A stretch of 64,000 nt of DNA from G963702155 sp963702155 (GCA_963702155.1 OY969717.1:2046001-2110000), one strand, 5' to 3'. Shown: positions 16,559 through 24,939, numbered from the stretch's first letter. Made by a program: numbers and translations. Notes: generated from the sequence alone by a model not told the origin.

Positions 16559-17036
16559 TACCGATGAAAATGGAGAGATTCTCGGCTATTTTATTGACGC
16601 TGGTGGTGTTTATCATGTCTATGACGCCAACGGAAATTATATTACTATTCTTGAACTAGGATTAGAAGAAGCTATCAGTCCCTTCGATCTATTAGGTGGA
16701 ATAGCAACGATAGCAAGGAGTATACTGAAAGCAGGAGTGAAAGGTGCATATAAGGTAGCAAAAAGTGGAGATAGACATTCAGGTTTTTATAAAGATTATC
16801 TTAGCAGGAGCGTAAAGGAGATACAGAAGGGTATAAGAAGTTTTCAAAAACGTATTCAGGAACACAAAGAATATATTAAAAATCCGAGAGAGGCATTCAA
16901 AAAGTATAATAAAGGAGATTGGGATAAATTAGATCCAAGACAACAAGAAGATTTGATAAAAAACAAATGGCCTAAAGATATTAAAAGGCTAAAAGAACAA
17001 TTGGAAATTTTAAAAGGAATACTTAATGAAAAATAA
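16557..17036 (+). pseudogene. Headless polymorphic-toxin C-terminal region
   Basis: From about 16557 the frame reads ITDENGEILGYFIDAGGVYH, then an Ala/Gly/Ile-rich linker and a charged helical domain with HSGFYKDYLSRSVKEIQKGI, DPRQQEDLI and RLKEQLEILKGIL. This resembles the exchangeable C-terminal tips of Rhs-like polymorphic toxins; I recognise the style, not the activity. There is no proper start or delivery domain: the in-frame ATG at 16464 lies antisense in the kinase fragment. Its 3' end overlaps the next small gene by 11 bases, the usual toxin-immunity layout. Composition is AT-richer than the neighbours. Confidence 0.55.
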
Positions 17037-17262
17037 ACATGAAAACTTTATAAAAGACTTAGTTTTTATTCATCTAGATAGCATTAATAAAATAAAAAGA
17101 GAGTTAATAGAAGCCTCTGCAAATGATAAAGATTATATCAAAGGAAAACTGATGGCATATTATGAGGTGCTGACTATTATAAAGTCTCAAGCTGAATTGT
17201 TTGACATAGATGTGCATGCTTTAAGTAATATTAACCTAGAGACCTATTTGTATACAGACTGA
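17026..17262 (+). CDS. Putative immunity protein (78 residues)
   Basis: A small helical, charged protein (YIKGKLMAYYEVLTIIKSQA in the middle) that overlaps the end of the toxin-like frame. Position and size suggest the cognate immunity protein. It is the only gene in the inserted segment that looks complete. I do not recognise its family; the role rests on context. Confidence 0.5.
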   Translation: MKNKHENFIKDLVFIHLDSINKIKRELIEASANDKDYIKGKLMAYYEVLTIIKSQAELFDIDVHALSNINLETYLYTD

Positions 17263-17280
17263 AAATTAGGTAGTTAGCTT

Positions 17281-17337
17281 ATGAGATTGAGACATGTTAT
17301 TACCCTGCTATTACTTCTTACATCATGCATAGGATAA
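17281..17337 (+). pseudogene. Truncated lipoprotein gene (signal peptide only)
   Basis: ATG at 17281 encodes MRLRHVITLLLLLTSCIG followed by TAA. A basic start, hydrophobic core and LLTSC lipobox make a clean lipoprotein signal peptide. The stop is formed across the right-hand junction with prdX, so the body of the gene was cut off by the insertion event. Confidence 0.55.
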
Positions 17338-17668
17338 CCCCCAAATACATCCACAGGCGATTTGATGAGCCAAAGGAAAGTCTTCCTGATGGGAGCGATT
17401 TTTCCAAATATTTCAAATCAACCGGTGTAGTATTAGCCGCAACCACTAAAAACATTCGCTTTTTCTTATCACTTAAAAATAAATTCCGGCAGCCTTCACC
17501 GATTATTTTTTCTTTGATCTTATCGCTTCCCTCAACACTAAACACGGCCTTGTGGCGGTATAATGTGTAAGAAATATTTAGTTCATCCAAAAGCGCTAGC
17601 AATACACCTGGTGTCGTAGGCTGAACATCCGGAGCGTGTTCTTCTGCAATATTAGAGTAAGAAGTCAA
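17334..17668 (-). pseudogene. prdX-like prolyl-tRNA deacylase, N-terminal fragment
   Basis: N-terminal part of a YbaK/ProX editing protein: LLALLDELNISYTLYRHKAVF, then NLFLSDKKKRMFLVVAAN and LPSGRLSFGSSNRLWMYLGV, typical of the free-standing family. After GVI the reading frame enters foreign DNA and stops at 17318. The rest of the domain is at 16121-16324. Confidence 0.85.
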
Positions 17669-17825
17669 TGAAGCAAGTTCCTTTAAAAGACAAAAATATA
17701 CAAATAATATATGAAAAATATACCCGTAAATAAGGGTTTGTTAATATTTTCAACGTATCATTAGCCAAAATAACACAATAAAGACTACAATATTAAGTAA
17801 TAATAAAAAAGAAAATGGTGTGGCG

Positions 17826-18122
17826 ATGTCCGGTACGACATTTCATTATATGATCGATAAACTGAATGAACTTGGCACCGAGATGTTGTCAAACGCAAAC
17901 ACAGGAGCGCGATTAAACGCGGGTGCGGTTAATACATCCGCGCTTCATCCGGCTGAATATGTTGTGGATTTCACAAATACCATGACTATGAAATTTGCGC
18001 AAGATATTGCAAAAGCACCAACATTCGCATTTAACAACGCCTCAAAGGCACCTTCATTTGAAAACACACCAGATACAATACCTGCACCTGAATTCAAGCC
18101 CAATGAACCGGGAATAGGATAA
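17826..18122 (+). CDS. Hypothetical protein, about 98 residues
   Basis: Starts at ATG 17826 (MSGTTFHYMIDKLNEL); a GTG at 17820 is an alternative. The N-terminal half looks helical and the C-terminal half is rich in Pro, Ala and Asn (DTIPAPEFKPNEPGIG), probably disordered. No known domain. It overlaps the next gene by one base (TAATG), so the two are translated as a pair. Confidence 0.6.
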   Translation: MSGTTFHYMIDKLNELGTEMLSNANTGARLNAGAVNTSALHPAEYVVDFTNTMTMKFAQDIAKAPTFAFNNASKAPSFENTPDTIPAPEFKPNEPGIG

Positions 18123-18406
18123 TGGCGGTTGAACTGAGCATTTTAAGTGATGGCGGCGTCATGATGCTTATGAACGAGCCATTGCCTGATATCGTGAAAC
18201 GTGTTGAATATTACCGTGAGCAACGCTTATTTATGCTGATCTATCACACACAAAATAGTGATAGTGACTTAATGGAACATGAAATACCGGAACATATGAC
18301 CGGCGGCTTAGAAAAAAGCCCTGATGTTATGATCTATACTATATTCGAAGAGCATGAACCGCTTGGTTATAAAGTGCCGCTCATCAAGGTCGGCGCGCTT
18401 TATTAA
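18122..18406 (+). CDS. Hypothetical protein, 94 residues
   Basis: Starts inside the stop of the previous gene. The sequence (MAVELSILSDGGVMMLMNEP, EYYREQRLFMLIYHTQ, KVPLIKVGALY) suggests a small alpha/beta fold, but I do not recognise a family. It ends about 90 bases before tRNA-Gly. Function unknown. Confidence 0.65.
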   Translation: MAVELSILSDGGVMMLMNEPLPDIVKRVEYYREQRLFMLIYHTQNSDSDLMEHEIPEHMTGGLEKSPDVMIYTIFEEHEPLGYKVPLIKVGALY

Positions 18407-18499
18407 ATATATCATCCGCCGCCTTGAAAAAATCCGCAATTTTCCCCTTGCATAATATTCTCAAATGATTATAGTCCGTTCTTATCTTTACCCATTCAA

Positions 18500-18574
18500 G
18501 CGAGTGTAGCTCAGGGGTAGAGCATCTCGTTGCCAACGAGAAGGTCGAGGGTTCGAATCCCTTCACTCGCTCCA
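18500..18574 (+). tRNA. tRNA-Gly (GCC)
   Basis: GCGAGTG at the 5' end pairs with CACTCGC before T-CCA, giving a full acceptor stem with encoded CCA. The anticodon stem TCTCG/CGAGA closes the loop TTGCCAA, anticodon GCC. The T-arm is GGTTCGAATCCC-like. Its 3' part, GAATCCCTTCACT, is repeated at 28276 and is the apparent attachment core of the CRISPR-bearing island. Confidence 0.97.
18555..18567 (+). repeat. attL core in tRNA-Gly
   Basis: GAATCCCTTCACT within the T-arm and acceptor stem of tRNA-Gly. The identical 13 bases occur at 28276-28288, 9.7 kb away. P4-type integrases generally use such tRNA segments. Confidence 0.75.
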
Positions 18575-18598
18575 TTTATCAATCCGATGTAGTCTTAT

Positions 18599-18635
18599 AA
18601 AGCCCGAAAACCATTGCGTTTAAGGGCTTTTTTAT
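18599..18635 (+). terminator. Terminator after tRNA-Gly
   Basis: AAGCCC (from 18600) pairs with GGGCTT (from 18623), with an inner AAAC/GTTT pairing, and is followed by a run of six T. It separates tRNA-Gly from the island genes. Confidence 0.7.
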
Positions 18636-18663
18636 TTATCATTTGTCCAATACAGAAAAACTT

Positions 18664-18738
18664 GATACCCCCAAATCCAAGATTTTTAAGGGTACTTTTG
18701 GGGGTATAAGATCAAGTGGATAGGATTGATACCCCCAA
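18664..18738. promoter_or_regulatory. Integrase arm-type/operator repeats, left end
   Basis: The 10-mer TTGGGGGTAT occurs at 18698 on the plus strand and, as its complement ATACCCCCAA, near 18665 and 18729. The last copy touches the integrase start codon. Repeats like this flank P4-type integrase genes and can serve as arm-type binding sites and autoregulatory operators. Confidence 0.55.
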
Positions 18739-19961
18739 TGGCCTTAACAAATCTGCAATGTAAAAATGCCAAGCCAAAGGAAAAGGCTTATAAGCTGGCG
18801 GCTGGGCGAGGCATGTACCTTCACGTTATGCCGAATGGTAGTAAATATTGGCGTATGAAGTACCGTTTCGCAGGCAAAGAAAAACTGATGGCCTTTGGGG
18901 TATATCCTGAAATATCCCTTAAAGAAGCCGATGAACGCTGTACAGAGGCCAGAAGATTACTACATCAGAACATTGACCCCCTGCAAACCAAACATGTTGA
19001 AAAGCGCAGTGCAGAAGAAAAGGCTGAAAACACCTTTGAATCTATGGCGCGGCAGTGGCATGAAAATTTTAAGCACAAATGGACAAATAGACATTCAACA
19101 ACGGTTTTGCGGCGTTTGGAGCGTGACATTTTTCCTGAAATTGGTTCATTGCCTATTACAGATATTAAACCAGCGCATATTATACGAGCGTTGAAGAAGG
19201 TGCAGGGACGTGGCGCTTATGAACCTGCACACCGTGTACGCCAATATTGTTCTCAAATTTTCAAATACGCCATTATCAATGAAAACGCGCTGGTAAACCC
19301 CGCATCCGAAATTGGCATGGTTTTGAAACCCGTGGTGAAAAGGCATTATGCCTGCATTGAAATAAAAGAAATTCCTGAACTTTTGGATGCGATAGACCAT
19401 AATGATGCGCGGCTTCATCATGACACTCGCAATGCAATCCGGTTGCTCATGCTAACCTTTGTACGAACCAAAGAATTGATAGAGGCCACGTGGGATGAGT
19501 TTGATCTGGATAATGCTCAATGGGTTATTCCTGCCGAACGCATGAAAATGCGGAATGAACATGTCGTGCCATTATCAAAACAGGCTGTTGAGATTTTACG
19601 TGGCTTAAAAGAACACAATGAAAAATGGAATTGGATATTCCCCGGCCACCATTCCCCGCGAAAACACATTAGCAACAATACAATTTTACAGGGGTTAGGG
19701 CGCATGGGCTTCAAAGGTCGCATGACCGGCCACGGTTTTCGTGCATTGGCCATGTCCACAATCAAAGAACAGCTTGGCTATCGCCATGAGGTTATTGACC
19801 GCCAACTCGCTCACGCCCCAAAAAGCATGGTGCAACGTGCCTATGATCGGGCCCAATTTTTGGATGAACGAAAGAAGATGATGCAGGAATGGGCGGATTA
19901 TCTGGATAACATTGCACGGAATGGGACTGTAATAGTTGGAAAATTTTGTAAAAAAGCCTAA
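18738..19961 (+). CDS. P4-type tyrosine integrase (DUF4102)
   Basis: A 407-residue integrase with the N-terminal DUF4102 domain (LTNLQCKNAKPKEKAYKL, GMYLHVMPNGSKYWRMKYRF), an SAM-like core-binding domain and a C-terminal catalytic domain: Arg in LTFVRTKELIEATW, HGFR in MTGHGFRALAMS, the QLAHAPKS box and the tyrosine in VQRAYDR. This is the class that integrates genomic islands at tRNA genes. ATG 18738 was chosen because family members begin MALTNLQ/MPLTD-like; an in-frame TTG lies four codons earlier. It is 164 bases from tRNA-Gly and drives this island. Confidence 0.93.
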   Translation: MALTNLQCKNAKPKEKAYKLAAGRGMYLHVMPNGSKYWRMKYRFAGKEKLMAFGVYPEISLKEADERCTEARRLLHQNIDPLQTKHVEKRSAEEKAENTFESMARQWHENFKHKWTNRHSTTVLRRLERDIFPEIGSLPITDIKPAHIIRALKKVQGRGAYEPAHRVRQYCSQIFKYAIINENALVNPASEIGMVLKPVVKRHYACIEIKEIPELLDAIDHNDARLHHDTRNAIRLLMLTFVRTKELIEATWDEFDLDNAQWVIPAERMKMRNEHVVPLSKQAVEILRGLKEHNEKWNWIFPGHHSPRKHISNNTILQGLGRMGFKGRMTGHGFRALAMSTIKEQLGYRHEVIDRQLAHAPKSMVQRAYDRAQFLDERKKMMQEWADYLDNIARNGTVIVGKFCKKA

Positions 19962-19970
19962 TAATGGCTT

Positions 19971-20987
19971 ATGCCTACGATTCCTAAACCTGACTATATT
20001 GGCTTTCTGATTGGCAGAAAGTATCCCGAAACGATTGAACCGCCCCACCCCATGGCAAAGGCGCTTGCAAGCAATGGTATAATTTACGATGACGAAGAAG
20101 AATGGAAGCCGCCTAGCGAGGCCACAGTTAAAAAAGCCGCGCAATACAGAGAAAAACTGAAAAAGCTTTCTAAGCCTGAAATTAAGAGCCTTTACAAGAA
20201 TGAATTGAGCAAAAAGCATCACGAAGATGATGAAAGGCGCTTTTTTAATCAGCAGGATGCAGAAGCTGATTTTGACTATTGGGCAAAGATACCTGGCTGG
20301 AAAGTAGATGAGGCGGTCGCTCTCACGCTTGGCAAAAATCCAAAAATTGTGAACAAAGAGCGCCTTGAAAAATTATACGCATCGCCGTTTGCAGAAAACT
20401 ACGACAAAATAAGAGAAATGGTTTCTAGGTCAAGAAGTGCGGGCTTGTTTACAGACAATCCCATTGTGATGGCCACCGATCATATTATTCCGCATAAATA
20501 TGTCCAGTGGGCGCAAAATGCTGATATTGGTTTCCCCCAAAAGCTGGCCGAGAAAGTTTTGAGTTTTTACGAAGCAAATAAACCGCCTAAAACACAGCTT
20601 GAAAAAGCCATGGAGCGGCTTGAAAGAAGCGCACACCAAAATCCTATTGATATTGGGAAAGAACAACTTGAAAAATTACACACCCCTGTAAAAGGGCCAC
20701 TTGTTCAAAGAGCTGAAAAACTGCTTGAAAATAAAAAAATGCAGGACGTTGAAAAGCCGAAACCAAAGTCAGCTCATACCAAAGAGCAGGAAACCCTACT
20801 TAAATTGTTGCTTGGTTTGGCTTTAACAAACTACACATATAATCCTCTTGCCAATCGTAATTTTACGGCAAAAGAAATTGCGGATGACCTTCTTTTGCAT
20901 GGCTTATCGGTAGATGAAGATACTGTAAGGAAGTGGCTTAATCGGGCCAAAGACTGTTTACCCGATGACTGGAAGCCAAATGAATAA
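19971..20987 (+). CDS. Island protein of unknown function, 338 residues
   Basis: Follows the integrase by nine bases. A central segment (FDYWAKIPGWKVDEAVALTLGKNP) is the kind found in proteins encoded beside integrases and AlpA regulators on many proteobacterial islands. The C-terminus (NFTAKEIADDLLLHGLSVDEDTV, then KWLNRAKDCLP) looks like a helix-turn-helix. The middle is charged and probably coiled. A DNA-binding or regulatory role is plausible but unproven. Confidence 0.7.
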   Translation: MPTIPKPDYIGFLIGRKYPETIEPPHPMAKALASNGIIYDDEEEWKPPSEATVKKAAQYREKLKKLSKPEIKSLYKNELSKKHHEDDERRFFNQQDAEADFDYWAKIPGWKVDEAVALTLGKNPKIVNKERLEKLYASPFAENYDKIREMVSRSRSAGLFTDNPIVMATDHIIPHKYVQWAQNADIGFPQKLAEKVLSFYEANKPPKTQLEKAMERLERSAHQNPIDIGKEQLEKLHTPVKGPLVQRAEKLLENKKMQDVEKPKPKSAHTKEQETLLKLLLGLALTNYTYNPLANRNFTAKEIADDLLLHGLSVDEDTVRKWLNRAKDCLPDDWKPNE

Positions 20988-21081
20988 ACCGAATACGGTT
21001 TAGCCTTAACCGAATACGGCCTCAAATTATTTTAATCCGCATAAGCTTTCCTTGGTTTTAACAAAACGAAGGAGAACCAAA

Positions 21082-21276
21082 ATGTACAATAAAATATTAC
21101 CCGAAACTGGTTTCGTCAGGCTTCCAGAAGTCTTGAAAGTTTTTCCCGTATCAAAATCCACCTGGTGGGCAGGCGTTAAAGAGGGGCGCTTTCCGCAACC
21201 CGTCAAACTTGGCCCGAAAATCACCGCGTGGCGCGTTGAAGATATTAAAGAGCTGATTGCTTCAAAACAGGATTAG
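21082..21276 (+). CDS. AlpA-family regulator
   Basis: A 64-residue winged/helix-turn-helix protein: GFVRLPEVLKVFPVSKSTWW, EGRFPQPVKLGPKITAW, RVEDIKELI is the AlpA pattern. In P4-like elements AlpA activates integrase or excision. The ATG at 21082 has AAGGAG eight bases upstream; an earlier in-frame start at 21052 has none. It is the expected excision regulator of this island. Confidence 0.9.
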   Translation: MYNKILPETGFVRLPEVLKVFPVSKSTWWAGVKEGRFPQPVKLGPKITAWRVEDIKELIASKQD

Positions 21277-21279
21277 GCT

Positions 21280-21795
21280 GTGTCCAGACGTTTGTACCCC
21301 CATAAGCGGGTGCGATATTGGTATGCCTATGACATAGACGATATTTGCGCCCTGTTTTCTGATTTGGGATTACACCCACAAACGGTCAGAAAATGGATCA
21401 GAAAGGGCCTGAAAGCCATGGACTCAGGAAAGCCTGCGCTTGTGTATGGGCATGACCTGATCGCTTATCTCAAAAAGAACAATACTGCCAACAAGTGCAA
21501 AACCGCATTTGATGAGATGTATTGCATGGGGTGTCAGGATGCACGGCCTATTTTTAGGAACAGAATAGCGGTGGAGCAAAAATCACAGTTTTTGAAAGTA
21601 AAAGGCGTTTGTCGTGAGTGCAAAAAACTAATGTTTCAGAACTACAAACTGTTTGATTTTCCAGCATTGAGAAATAAATTCACGCTGGTTGGTGTTTTGG
21701 AATTATACGATTTTGTACCCCCCACCGATAAGACTCACATTCACGCACAAGAACAAAACATCGCAAGTGAGTCCAAGCAGGGGGAATTATTTTGA
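21280..21795 (+). CDS. HTH and zinc-ribbon protein paired with recombinase
   Basis: GTG start three bases after the AlpA gene. The N-terminal half has a helix-turn-helix with LHPQTVRKWIRKGLKAMDSG followed by YGHDLIAYL, like excisionase/MerR folds. The middle holds a four-cysteine zinc ribbon, CMGCQDARP and CRECKKL about 37 residues apart. It overlaps the next gene by a few bases, so the two are translationally coupled; it may act as a directionality factor or DNA-targeting partner of that recombinase. Confidence 0.7.
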   Translation: MSRRLYPHKRVRYWYAYDIDDICALFSDLGLHPQTVRKWIRKGLKAMDSGKPALVYGHDLIAYLKKNNTANKCKTAFDEMYCMGCQDARPIFRNRIAVEQKSQFLKVKGVCRECKKLMFQNYKLFDFPALRNKFTLVGVLELYDFVPPTDKTHIHAQEQNIASESKQGELF

Positions 21796-22817
21796 TAAAA
21801 AAAGGCAAAAACCCCGACCAATACAATCCCGTGAATGAACGCATGAAATACAAGTATCGGCAGCATTTACGACGCATTGGCCAGAGAGATGAAAAAACGG
21901 TTCTGGCAGCTTTGAAGCATATTCGTGAGTTTGAAATATTCATGGGTTTTGCAGGCTTTGAAAAATTCAATGACCACATTGCCGATAAATATATTCAATA
22001 CATGTTTAGCGCCGATCTTTCGCTTTCCTATATCACCGACAATATCCGCGCAGTGAAAGATTTTCTAAACTGGCTGGAACGCCAACGCGGTTATCGCAGC
22101 AAGATTAATTACAATCACATTGATTATCTCAATATTTCCCGCAACCAGCGCAAAACAGCGAAGGCCAAGGAATACCAAAAAGCCTACAAATACGATCAAA
22201 TCATTCATGTCATCCGGCAAATGCCGGACAAGACAGATAAGGAAAAGCGGGACAAGGCCATTGTTTCACTACAAGCCCTTTGCACATTGCGTATATCGGA
22301 ATTGCGTACCGTCAAAATAAAAAATCTGGTGGAAGAAGATGGGCAATATTTTATCTATGTTTGCCCCAAAAGCATGAGCGTTAAATTCGCCAAAACACGC
22401 CATGCGGTATTCATTCCACTGCCGGATGATATTATTACCAATGTGATTCAGTGGGGTGGTTATTTACGCTCTTTAGGCTTCAAGGATGCAGACCCGTTAT
22501 TTCCTAAAATTAATAACCATTTTGGACGGACAAACATGCTTGAACAAAAAATAAGGAAAGAAGAAATAAAGTCTAACACTACTATGAGAGATATTTTCAA
22601 AAAGGCATTTGAGGCCGCCGGATATGAATATATTAAACCTCATTCATTCCGCAAAACGCTGGCGCGGTATGCCGAAACGCAAAGTCCCGCCTTTTTGAAC
22701 GCTGTACGGCAAAACCTTGGGCATTCATCCATAGATACCACATTGACCAGCTATGGACAGTTGTCAGTCGCGGAACAGCGTAAACTTATCGCCAAAACTC
22801 CGATATATCGGTCATAG
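21792..22817 (+). CDS. Second tyrosine recombinase (XerC/D-like)
   Basis: A 341-residue site-specific recombinase. N-terminal core-binding domain (LRRIGQRDEKTVLAALKHI) and catalytic domain with Arg in LCTLRISELRTV, HSFRKTLARY, LGHSSIDTT and nucleophile tyrosine in TSYGQLS. It starts at TTG 21792, overlapping the stop of the zinc-ribbon gene. Its TAG stop (22815-22817) lies inside the first CRISPR repeat, so the array abuts the gene with no spacer DNA. Whether it is an independent inserted module or cargo of the island cannot be told. Confidence 0.88.
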   Translation: MIKKGKNPDQYNPVNERMKYKYRQHLRRIGQRDEKTVLAALKHIREFEIFMGFAGFEKFNDHIADKYIQYMFSADLSLSYITDNIRAVKDFLNWLERQRGYRSKINYNHIDYLNISRNQRKTAKAKEYQKAYKYDQIIHVIRQMPDKTDKEKRDKAIVSLQALCTLRISELRTVKIKNLVEEDGQYFIYVCPKSMSVKFAKTRHAVFIPLPDDIITNVIQWGGYLRSLGFKDADPLFPKINNHFGRTNMLEQKIRKEEIKSNTTMRDIFKKAFEAAGYEYIKPHSFRKTLARYAETQSPAFLNAVRQNLGHSSIDTTLTSYGQLSVAEQRKLIAKTPIYRS

Positions 22818-23572
22818 CTTCCCCTCCGACACGGTTATGCTATGATATTGCATCCGTTAGTGTTGAAGCCGGACAGGTCATAGCTTCCCCTCCGACACGG
22901 TTATGCTATGATATAAAATTACACGCCGCAACCGGATCTCCTGTCATAGCTTCCCCTCCGACACGGTTATGCTATGATAACAGTCGCGAATCCTGCAAAC
23001 TCGAATACGTCATAGCTTCCCCTCCGACACGGTTATGCTATGATGTGCCGAATGTGATTGGCATAAGCTCATTGGTCATAGCTTCCCCTCCGACACGGTT
23101 ATGCTATGATACTTAATGCGAACATTAGGATATGTACTCGGTCATAGCTTCCCCTCCGACACGGTTATGCTATGATTACCGTTGATAATTTCTATATTAT
23201 TTTGAAGTCATAGCTTCCCCTCCGACACGGTTATGCTATGATTCAAGATATAGGTATAATCCGAATAACGGAGTCATAGCTTCCCCTCCGACACGGTTAT
23301 GCTATGATTGGCTTCCCACGGTGTACGCGATAAAGCTTGTCATAGCTTCCCCTCCGACACGGTTATGCTATGATTATATCCAGTCAATCGCGTATATTGA
23401 TCAAGTCATAGCTTCCCCTCCGACACGGTTATGCTATGATATTCTCTTACTATTCCAAGAAGTGAATGCAGTCATAGCTTCCCCTCCGACACGGTTATGC
23501 TATGATGATATTATAATGTATAAACTTCTATCTATAGTCATAGCTTCCCCTCCGACACGGTTATGCTATGAT
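22811..23572 (+). CRISPR. Type II-C CRISPR array, 12 repeats and 11 spacers
   Basis: Twelve identical 36-bp repeats (begin GTCATAGCTTCCCCTCC, end GGTTATGCTATGAT) alternate with eleven 30-bp spacers at an exact 66-bp period; repeats start at 22811 and every 66 bases to 23537. Neither end repeat is degenerate. Each repeat ends in TGCTATGAT, an extended -10 promoter like that at the 3' end of Neisseria II-C repeats (TGCTACAAT), so each crRNA could be transcribed separately on the plus strand. The tracrRNA anti-repeat pairs with this strand. Transcription would face the cas operon and stop at the terminator near 23.65 kb. I recognise no spacer target. Confidence 0.98.
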
Positions 23573-23626
23573 CGATGAAGTAATAAAGCACTGAATAAGC
23601 TTGTTAAATTAAGTTTTGCATCATTT

Positions 23627-23668
23627 GAAAAATCCCCCGAATCCTGAAAAGGACGGGGGGTTTTTGTT
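23627..23668. terminator. Bidirectional terminator between array and cas2
   Basis: CCCCC (23634-23638) and TCC pair with GGA and GGGGG (23651-23659), followed by TTTTT on the plus side and by a T-run on the minus side (AAAAAT on plus). It would end both the array transcript and the cas9-cas1-cas2 transcript. Confidence 0.8.
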
Positions 23669-23695
23669 GTTTTTGATTCGATATTTGATTCGTTT

Positions 23696-24025
23696 TTAAA
23701 ACAAAACAAGCTGTTCTGATTTCGTTGTTTCGTTATTTTTCTTTGTTCCGACAAGAATTTTCATCCGTTCATATTGTTTATCTGTGATTTGTATTACACG
23801 CACACTGCCCTTTTCAGGAATCGTTGCATTCAACCGCTGTAAATGTTTATCGACACGGTCTTTGCCATTACAGATTCGTGCATATACGGAAAACTGTATC
23901 ATCATATAGCCATCCTTGAGAAGGAAATTACGAAAACGCGTTGCCGTCCGGCGCTCCGGTTTTGTTTTGACGGGAAGATCAAAAAATACGAAAAGCCACA
24001 TGAATTTATCCTTTGTTGCTGTCAT
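23696..24025 (-). CDS. cas2: CRISPR-associated Cas2
   Basis: Type II Cas2 of 109 residues: FMWLFVFFDLPVKTKPERR with the conserved Asp at the first strand, then FLLKDGYMMIQFSVYAR and GSVRVIQITDKQYERM. In the adaptation complex Cas2 bridges two Cas1 dimers. Its ATG overlaps the cas1 stop by four bases. It appears intact, whereas cas1 does not. Confidence 0.94.
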   Translation of the reverse strand: MTATKDKFMWLFVFFDLPVKTKPERRTATRFRNFLLKDGYMMIQFSVYARICNGKDRVDKHLQRLNATIPEKGSVRVIQITDKQYERMKILVGTKKNNETTKSEQLVLF

Positions 24026-24939
24026 TCTTCTTTGCCCTTAATTTCAAACTCCGGCAAAAACAAGAGCGACGGGCTTTTGCCTTCAATCGCGTTTATAAGG
24101 CTGGCGGATATTTTGTCGCAGGTATTTGCGATTGTATGGGTATTTCCATCAATCCTGCAGTCGCCATTGCCTATATTGGCCAGCGTTGCTCTTGCTTCTT
24201 TTGATAATTGATCGGCACCGCCTTCAAAAACACCGTCCTGCTTCATTGTCCAAACCAGATGATCCACAAAGGGGCGAAAAACCTCCATCATGTCATCGGT
24301 GAGATTAAAGGCATTCAAGGCGCTGGCGTGATGAATACCAAATGTAGGAAGAAGGCCATAAGCCACTTGTGAACGCGCGACAAAGGCACGCACAACGGCG
24401 TAACCGTAATTTAAGGACGCATTGGTCAAGTCACTTCCGCTACGCCTGAAATCTTTTCCCATCAACCGCGGCCAGTATTCACGCGCGGCCTGTGCCTCAA
24501 TATTCTTAGGGTCACCTGATTTCACCCTTCCTGCCAGTGCATAAAGACGTTTAGCTTCTTCCTTGCTGTGTGTCTTTTCAAGACAAGCTGCCTGATTTGT
24601 AATTTTGGATTGCACCACGCGCTGCCATAAACGCCCCTTTAAGCTGTCCGTCCACGAAATCTGGACATGTGCCACGCGGCTTTGTCGTGAATGCGGTTGA
24701 AAGGGTAAGAGAACGCCGTTCGGGATATGTGTGGTATCGCAGGTAATGACGGCCACGCCCCGTTCTTGACATGCGGACAGTAAGGTCGATGAAAGCGTAA
24801 TTTGCGGCGATTCCAGAATAAGGGCGGTAATATCCTCTATGGGGAGGGTAAATTCACCATCATCATTCTGCAGCTTCAACTGCCCCCTCGATAGGGACAG
24901 TTTTGCCGGATTTTAAATCATCACACTGCGCCACGCCAC
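24022..24939 (-). pseudogene. cas1: Cas1 integrase, in-frame stop at codon 9
   Basis: Spacer integrase. From GTG at 24939 the frame reads VAWRSVMI, then TAA (24915-24913), then NPAKLSLSRGQLKLQNDDGE and onward. Type II Cas1 proteins begin MAWRxVxISNPAKLSL, so the stop replaces the expected Ser; one base change (TCA to TAA) explains it. The rest is intact, including AREYWPRLMGKDF, GIHHASALNAFNL and the acidic FRPFVDH region. Restart is possible at TTG 24879, with GAGG just upstream, giving 285 residues that lack the first beta-strand. The region overlaps the 3' end of cas9, where the same base change only swaps Phe for Leu. Confidence 0.85.

Noticed and set aside
18384..18575. Minus-strand ORF ending in GFEPSTFSLATRCSTPELHS
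   Set aside because: Antisense of tRNA-Gly, a frequent false gene call.
22847..23536. Self-targeting by spacers within the window
   Set aside because: Reading the spacers against the visible genes gave no convincing match; a real search was not possible.
23321..23578. An 85-codon ORF with a repeated amino-acid block
   Set aside because: It is a translation through CRISPR repeats; the 66-bp period is a multiple of three, so the frame stays open.
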